Source: an uncultured Prevotella sp.
GTDB lineage: Bacteria > Bacteroidota > Bacteroidia > Bacteroidales > Bacteroidaceae
Direction of reading: 5' to 3'
DNA: 9,924 bases
Assembly (NCBI GenBank): GCA_900319895.1
Contig: ONQK01000077.1
Span: forward strand, 1 to 9,924
The number at the start of each line of letters is the position of its first letter. Within the stretch, counting starts at the first letter, position 1. The notes below the pieces were generated by a model. The model was not told the DNA's origin and ran no database searches. It saw only the letters and a list, made by a program, of their open reading frames with translations. Shown one piece after another: positions 5,420 to 9,924 of this stretch. The translations under genes and the position numbers were made by a program.

Positions 5420-7624
5420 ATGAAGAAACATTTTATTGGAGTGCTTGCGGTGTTCCTTGGAATAGGAATGAACATGTATGCCGCCGAGCGCGTGACAGTC
5501 TCTCAAGTGACAAAAGGCTTTTTCTCGGCAGAAACGCTGAGTGCGGTGACACCGTTGAAAGGAACCTCAAACTATGCGCAGATTTCGAACAAGGGTAAAC
5601 AAATCTCCGTCTATTCGTTTACCTCGGGGCGGCTTGTGGGCACATTGTTGGACGTGGAGAAATTAAAAGATGTGAACATAGGTAAGATCGACGGCTATTT
5701 GATGAGCGACGACGGCAAGAAGATGCTGATACAAACAGCAACGGAATACATTTACCGACGCTCGTTCAAGGCCGACTTCTATGTTTATGACTTGGCGCAA
5801 AAAACGCTGAAAAAGCTGTCAAATAAAGGGAAACAGCAGATTCCGGCCTTTTCCCCAGACGGTAAAAAGGTGGCGTTTGTGAGGGAGAACAACATATTCT
5901 TGGTTGATTTGACCCGAGAAGACGCAGAGGAGCAGATTACCTTTGATGGCAAGCGCAATGAAATCATCAACGGCTTGCCCGACTGGGTGTATGAAGAGGA
6001 GTTTGCGGCCCGCCGCTCGTTTGTCTTTAATGCCGATGGAACGATGGTCTGCTGGATCCGCTATGACGAGACAGCCGTGAAGACATATGCCTTGCAGATG
6101 TACAAGGGCCTCAGCCCGGCAATTGAAAGTAATGCGGATTATCCGGGAGAATATGCCTACAAGTATCCGAAGGCAGGCTACGATAATTCAAAAGTGACGG
6201 CGTGGAGCTATGACATCAAGCAGAAGAAAACGCGGCAAATAGACCTGCCTTTGGACGATGATGGGTATATTCCGCGTTTGGATGCCACAAAAGATGCCCA
6301 AAAGGTGCTCTTTTACACCATGAACCGGCACCAGGACAATCTGAAAATCTATGCAGCGAACCCTAGGACAGGGGCTAGCGGGAAGATTGTCGATGAAAAA
6401 ATCTCCAAATATGTGCGCGAAGAAAGTGTTGTCAATGCCTGCGTGACAGAAAAGTACATCATCCTGCCCAGCGACCGCAATGGTTACATGCACCTCTATG
6501 TCTATGATATGCAGGGCAAACTGTTGAAAACCATCGACACGGGTACGACAGAGGTGAAAAACTGCTATGGGATGGACGAGAAGACGGGGGACGTCTATTT
6601 CCAGACAGCTGCCCCTACACCGATGGACAGGGCTGTCTATGTGATGCGCAAAAATGGCAGGATGGAATGCCTGACCAAGAACGTGGGGACTAACGGAGCA
6701 GTCTTTTCGGCCGATTACAAATACTTCATCCGCATTTGGAGCGACAGCAACCATCCTTATGTCTATACCTTGTGCAATAACAAGGGCAAGGAAATGAAGA
6801 CCTTGATTGACAATCAAAAATTGGTCGATAAACTAGCGGCTTGTTCACTGCCCGACAAGCAATTTTTCACCTTCAAGACCTCTGATGGCATTGAGCTGAA
6901 CGGATGGATGATGCTGCCCAAGGACTTTGATGAGCAGAAGAAATATCCTGTCGTCATGCACCAATACAGTGGCCCCGGAAGCCAGCAGGTGGTCAATTCC
7001 TGGAGCATCGGGTCAATGGGGCAGGGCGGCTCTTACGACTATGTCTTGGCACAAGAGGGATTCATCGTGGTCAGCGTTGATGGGCGTGGCACTGGCTCGC
7101 GCGGCGCCGACTTCGAGAAGTGTACCTACTTGCGCCTGGGCGAGAAAGAGGCAGAAGACCAAGTCGAAGCGGCTAAATATCTGGCAACCTTGGCGTATGT
7201 GGATGCTCATCGCATCGGGATCTGGGGATGGAGCTTTGGCGGATTTACCACGCTCATGAGCATGAGTGAAGGCAGCCGTGTCTTCAAGGCAGGCGTCGCC
7301 ATCGCGCCGCCTACGAATTGGAAATTTTACGACAGCATCTACACCGAGCGCTTCATGCGTACACCAAAGGAAAATCCCGATGGCTACAACGTCAATCCAA
7401 TAGCGCGTGCCGAGAAGTTGCATGGAAAGCTCCTGATCTGCCATGGCTTGGCAGACGACAACGTGCATCCGCAAAATGCGTTTGAATATGCAGAGGAATT
7501 GGTGCAGAAGGACAAGGATTTCGTGGAATTGTACTATACCAACCGAAATCACGGAATTTCGGGAGGCAATACCCGCAACCATCTGCTCAGGCAGGTGCTG
7601 AATTTCTTCAAAGACAATCTTTAG
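5420..7624 (+). CDS. Dipeptidyl peptidase IV (S9B serine peptidase)
   Basis: A 734-aa exopeptidase that removes X-Pro or X-Ala dipeptides from peptide N-termini. Residues 1-21 look like a Sec signal peptide (MKKHFIGVLAVFLGIGMNMYA), so it acts in the periplasm or at the surface. A beta-propeller covers about 60-480. In it, DWVYEEEF (188-195) carries the glutamates that hold the substrate amino group. The alpha/beta hydrolase domain begins near 490. Its triad is Ser605 (GWSFGG), Asp679 (GLADDNVH) and His711 (RNHGI); the Asp-His spacing of 32 equals that of human DPP4. Tyr516 (YSGPGSQ) should form the oxyanion hole, and Tyr637/Tyr641 (FYDSIYTERF) match the human S1-pocket tyrosines. The active site therefore appears complete. 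It ends in two stops in a row (TAG TGA), and iorA follows 22 bp later. Function is well supported; natural substrates are inferred. Confidence 0.95.
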   Translation: MKKHFIGVLAVFLGIGMNMYAAERVTVSQVTKGFFSAETLSAVTPLKGTSNYAQISNKGKQISVYSFTSGRLVGTLLDVEKLKDVNIGKIDGYLMSDDGKKMLIQTATEYIYRRSFKADFYVYDLAQKTLKKLSNKGKQQIPAFSPDGKKVAFVRENNIFLVDLTREDAEEQITFDGKRNEIINGLPDWVYEEEFAARRSFVFNADGTMVCWIRYDETAVKTYALQMYKGLSPAIESNADYPGEYAYKYPKAGYDNSKVTAWSYDIKQKKTRQIDLPLDDDGYIPRLDATKDAQKVLFYTMNRHQDNLKIYAANPRTGASGKIVDEKISKYVREESVVNACVTEKYIILPSDRNGYMHLYVYDMQGKLLKTIDTGTTEVKNCYGMDEKTGDVYFQTAAPTPMDRAVYVMRKNGRMECLTKNVGTNGAVFSADYKYFIRIWSDSNHPYVYTLCNNKGKEMKTLIDNQKLVDKLAACSLPDKQFFTFKTSDGIELNGWMMLPKDFDEQKKYPVVMHQYSGPGSQQVVNSWSIGSMGQGGSYDYVLAQEGFIVVSVDGRGTGSRGADFEKCTYLRLGEKEAEDQVEAAKYLATLAYVDAHRIGIWGWSFGGFTTLMSMSEGSRVFKAGVAIAPPTNWKFYDSIYTERFMRTPKENPDGYNVNPIARAEKLHGKLLICHGLADDNVHPQNAFEYAEELVQKDKDFVELYYTNRNHGISGGNTRNHLLRQVLNFFKDNL

Positions 7625-7646
7625 TGACATCAAAATACAAAAATTT

Positions 7647-9251
7647 ATGAAAAAGTTATTATTAGGAGATGAAGCGATTGCACAAGGTGCGATAGACGCT
7701 GGTTTGAGCGGTGTGTATGCCTATCCAGGCACGCCGTCGACCGAGATTACTGAATATATTCAGGAGTCTCCTATTGCGAAGGAACGCGATTTGCACCGTC
7801 GCTGGTGCACCAACGAGAAGACGGCGATGGAGGCTGCCCTTGGCATGTCTTTTATGGGAAAACGTGCGTTGGTGTGTATGAAACACGTCGGACTGAATGT
7901 CTGTGCCGACCCGTTTGTCAATTCAGGAATGACCGGAACCAATGGCGGCTTGGTCGTGCTTGTTGCAGACGATCCGTCCATGCACTCTTCGCAAGACGAG
8001 CAAGACAGCCGTTTCTATGGCAAGTTTGCGATGATCCCCATCTTTGAGCCCAGCAGCCAGCAAGAGGCTTACGACATGATGGAGGTGGCTTTTGAATACT
8101 CGGAACGCGTGAAGCTACCAGTGATGATGCGCGTCACCACGCGTATGGCGCATTCAAGGGCCGTCGTTACCATTAAAGACCAGCCACGGCATGAAAATGA
8201 ACTGAACTACAAGGCCGACTCCAGCAGTTGGGTACTCTTGCCAGCCAATGCCCGCCGGCGTAATGACATCGTCACGGCGCAACAGGCAGAACTGGAAATG
8301 GACGCGATGAAGTCGCCCTACAACCAATACATTGAGGGAAAGGATCGCTCAATGGGTATTATTGCCAGCGGAATCGCTTACAACTATCTCAACGAATGCT
8401 TTCCCCAAGGATGCCCCTATCCTGTACTGAAAATCAGTCAATATCCCTTGCCAAAGGACTTGGTGAGAAAGATGACGGAAGAGTGCGACGCCGTGCTCGT
8501 GGCTGAGGAAGGGCAGCCGTTCATTGAAGAGACACTTCGAGGCATCATGCCCGGAAATGCCGTCATCAAAGGCAGGCTGACGGGAGAACTGCCGCGTACG
8601 GGTGAACTGAACCCCGATTTCATGAAAAAAGCCCTGGGCGTCCCGCAAAACGAGAACCATGCCGCTTGTGAAAATGTGGTGCCACGTCCGCCGGCACTCT
8701 GCCAAGGCTGCGGACACCGCGATGTATACAGCGCTTTGAACGAAGTGCTGCGCGAGTACGAAAATCCGCGTGTCTTTGGTGACATCGGATGCTACACACT
8801 GGGATTCTTACCGCCTTACAGAGCCATTCACTCGTGCGTCGACATGGGCGCTAGTATTACGATGGCCAAAGGAGCGGCAGATGCCGGACAGTGGCCGGCC
8901 GTGGCCGTTATCGGAGACTCTACGTTCACGCACTCGGGCATGACGGGACTCTTGGACGCGGTCAACGAAAATGCAAACATCGTGGTCATCATCAGCGACA
9001 ACCTTACAACCGGTATGACCGGAGGGCAAGACAGCGCTGGAACCAATAAGTTCGAAGCCATCTGCCGCGGGCTTGGCGTGCCAGAGGAACATTTGCGGGT
9101 AGTGGTACCACTGCCAAAGAACATGCCCGAGATCACGCAGATCATCCGGGATGAAATCCAGCACAAAGGCATCAGTGTCATCATTCCGCGCCGTGAGTGT
9201 ATGCAAACGCTGCAGCGCCATTTAAAACAAAAGAAAGCAAAGGAGGCATAA
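7647..9251 (+). CDS. iorA: Indolepyruvate ferredoxin oxidoreductase, alpha subunit (no C-terminal ferredoxin domain)
   Basis: The large, thiamine-diphosphate-binding subunit of the enzyme that converts indolepyruvate and other aryl-pyruvates plus CoA to aryl-acetyl-CoA and CO2, passing electrons to ferredoxin. The pyrimidine-binding domain opens with KKLLLGDEAIAQGAIDAG and YPGTPSTEI (26-34). The pyrophosphate-binding domain is at about 345-520: LCQGCGHRD (Cys352, Cys355), GDIGCYTLG (Cys382), then GDS (423-425) to Asn452, the ThDP/Mg motif. At 534 aa it ends just after IIPRREC (Cys518) and a Lys-rich tail. The two-cluster ferredoxin domain that extends archaeal IorA to about 600-650 aa is missing. 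The four cysteines could hold one cluster beside the cofactor. No Shine-Dalgarno sequence precedes the ATG. It sits 22 bp after the DPP IV gene and 3 bp before iorB. Confidence 0.93.
   Translation: MKKLLLGDEAIAQGAIDAGLSGVYAYPGTPSTEITEYIQESPIAKERDLHRRWCTNEKTAMEAALGMSFMGKRALVCMKHVGLNVCADPFVNSGMTGTNGGLVVLVADDPSMHSSQDEQDSRFYGKFAMIPIFEPSSQQEAYDMMEVAFEYSERVKLPVMMRVTTRMAHSRAVVTIKDQPRHENELNYKADSSSWVLLPANARRRNDIVTAQQAELEMDAMKSPYNQYIEGKDRSMGIIASGIAYNYLNECFPQGCPYPVLKISQYPLPKDLVRKMTEECDAVLVAEEGQPFIEETLRGIMPGNAVIKGRLTGELPRTGELNPDFMKKALGVPQNENHAACENVVPRPPALCQGCGHRDVYSALNEVLREYENPRVFGDIGCYTLGFLPPYRAIHSCVDMGASITMAKGAADAGQWPAVAVIGDSTFTHSGMTGLLDAVNENANIVVIISDNLTTGMTGGQDSAGTNKFEAICRGLGVPEEHLRVVVPLPKNMPEITQIIRDEIQHKGISVIIPRRECMQTLQRHLKQKKAKEA
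9241..9246 (+). promoter_or_regulatory. Consensus Shine-Dalgarno site of iorB
   Basis: AGGAGG lies 8 nt before the iorB ATG at 9255, inside the last Lys-Glu-Ala codons of iorA. It is the only full Shine-Dalgarno sequence before any gene here; the others have A-rich or weak leaders. It supports the ATG at 9255 as the iorB start. Confidence 0.75.
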
Positions 9252-9254
9252 ATC

Positions 9255-9827
9255 ATGAAAACAGATATTATTCTATGTGGTGTCGGAGGACAGGGAATCC
9301 TCTCCATTGCAACCATCATCGGCGAGGCTGCCTTGAACGAAAACTTGAACATCAAACAGGCTGAAGTGCACGGCATGTCGCAGCGTGGAGGAGATGTACA
9401 GAGCAACTTGCGCATCTCCAGCCAACCCATCCACAGCGATCTGATCGCACAGGGACAGGCAGATGTCATCATTTCCATGGAACCCATGGAAGCGCTGCGC
9501 TATCTGCCCTATCTGAAAAAAGACGGATGGATCATCACCTCCAGCACGCCTTTCGTCAACATCACCAATTATCCCGACATGGCTGTCATCAACGCCGACT
9601 TGGCGAAAATCGACAACCTCATCTCACTTGACATCGAACAAATGGCAAAGGACAACGGCGTGCCCAGGTCGGCAAACGTCATCTTGCTGGGAGCCGCACA
9701 AAAAGCCATTGGCATCGAGTACGGAAAACTCGAAAACGCCATCCGACGAGTTTTCGGACGTAAAGGGGATGCCGTCGTTGAGGCAAACATCAAGGCACTT
9801 GCCATCGGACGTGGGCAGCAGCGCTAG
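9255..9827 (+). CDS. iorB: Indolepyruvate oxidoreductase, beta subunit
   Basis: The 190-aa small subunit of the aryl-pyruvate oxidoreductase, corresponding to the gamma/CoA-binding domain of the 2-oxoacid:ferredoxin oxidoreductase superfamily. The N-terminus KTDIILCGVGGQGILS has the glycine loop GVGGQG (9-14). EVHGMSQRGGDVQSNLRIS (37-55) is the family signature, with the HGMSQRGG core at 39-46. It has no ferredoxin motif either: Cys8 is its only visible cysteine. It acts in the cytoplasm as a complex with IorA. It begins 3 bp after the iorA stop and is read from a strong ribosome site, fitting coupled synthesis of the two subunits. An intrinsic terminator follows about 50 bp after its stop. 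Confidence 0.94.
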   Translation: MKTDIILCGVGGQGILSIATIIGEAALNENLNIKQAEVHGMSQRGGDVQSNLRISSQPIHSDLIAQGQADVIISMEPMEALRYLPYLKKDGWIITSSTPFVNITNYPDMAVINADLAKIDNLISLDIEQMAKDNGVPRSANVILLGAAQKAIGIEYGKLENAIRRVFGRKGDAVVEANIKALAIGRGQQR

Positions 9828-9878
9828 GCGGACAAGAAAAAAGTGAAGTAAACCCAACCCGATTTGGAGTATAGGACA

Positions 9879-9915
9879 AGAATCGCCGCAAGTCGTCAGT
9901 GCTTGCGGCGATTTT
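9879..9915 (+). terminator. Intrinsic terminator after iorB
   Basis: AATCGCCGCAAG (9881-9892) and CTTGCGGCGATT (9902-9913) form a perfect 12-bp stem with a 9-nt loop. A G-T and an A-T pair can extend it to 9879 and 9915. The stem runs into TTTT (9912-9915). It is the only strong intrinsic terminator seen in the window and marks the end of the DPP IV-iorAB unit. On the minus strand the T tract is poorer, so it mainly serves the plus strand. Confidence 0.85.
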
Positions 9916-9924
9916 ACGCCTACA

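Noticed and set aside
6188..6817. 209-codon open frame on the minus strand inside the DPP IV gene
   Set aside because: It mirrors the beta-propeller coding region and shows no motifs or start signals.
7013..7633. 206-codon open frame on the minus strand opposite the DPP IV catalytic domain
   Set aside because: The plus frame carries the full catalytic triad; the minus frame has no family resemblance.
8828..9487. 219-codon open frame on the minus strand across the iorA-iorB junction
   Set aside because: It crosses two well-supported genes, and its Met/Ser/Cys-rich make-up is typical of a reverse-strand shadow.

Overview
The window looks like chromosomal DNA from a member of the Bacteroidales, most likely Prevotella or a close relative. 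Three things point there. The promoters have the Bacteroidetes form (a TAnnTTTG box at about -7, plus a TTG-type box about 20 bp upstream at the clearest two). Shine-Dalgarno sequences are almost absent. The gene set also fits: a Wza-type export lipoprotein, a GldB-like lipoprotein, a periplasmic dipeptidyl peptidase IV and a short form of indolepyruvate oxidoreductase. I saw no phage, transposon, CRISPR, tRNA or rRNA sequence. Most of the window is ordinary core or semi-core genome.

Layout. Bases 1-329 (minus strand) hold the 5' part of a polysaccharide export lipoprotein gene that runs off the left edge. A divergent promoter region (330-510) separates it from mtaB (511-1872, tRNA t6A37 methylthiotransferase), which is followed after 22 bp by a family 2 glycosyltransferase (1895-2914). 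A 487-bp gene-free stretch (2915-3401) holds a possible folded 3' end, a decayed direct-repeat array (about 3006-3160) and the promoter of a GldB-like lipoprotein gene (3402-4211, GTG start). That gene converges on, and overlaps by 28 bp, a YhcC/TIGR01212 radical SAM gene on the minus strand (4184-5155). The 264-bp divergent region 5156-5419 carries a long imperfect inverted repeat (5245-5285) and promoter boxes for both directions. Next come a dipeptidyl peptidase IV gene (5420-7624), iorA (7647-9251) and iorB (9255-9827), which read as one operon ending at a strong intrinsic terminator (9879-9915).

How the genes may work together. The last three form a plausible peptide-use module. DPP IV releases X-Pro/X-Ala dipeptides outside the inner membrane. 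IorAB then oxidatively decarboxylates aryl-pyruvates, made by transamination of aromatic amino acids, to aryl-acetyl-CoA with ferredoxin reduction. The left part concerns the cell surface (export lipoprotein, glycosyltransferase) and tRNA modification. The genes of the GldB/YhcC convergent pair have no obvious functional link to each other.

I did not find a convincing new biological system. The points most worth a second look are the IorA that lacks its C-terminal ferredoxin domain, the DPP IV-iorAB linkage, the inverted repeat at 5245-5285, the degenerate repeat array near 3006-3160 and the overlapping convergent gene ends.
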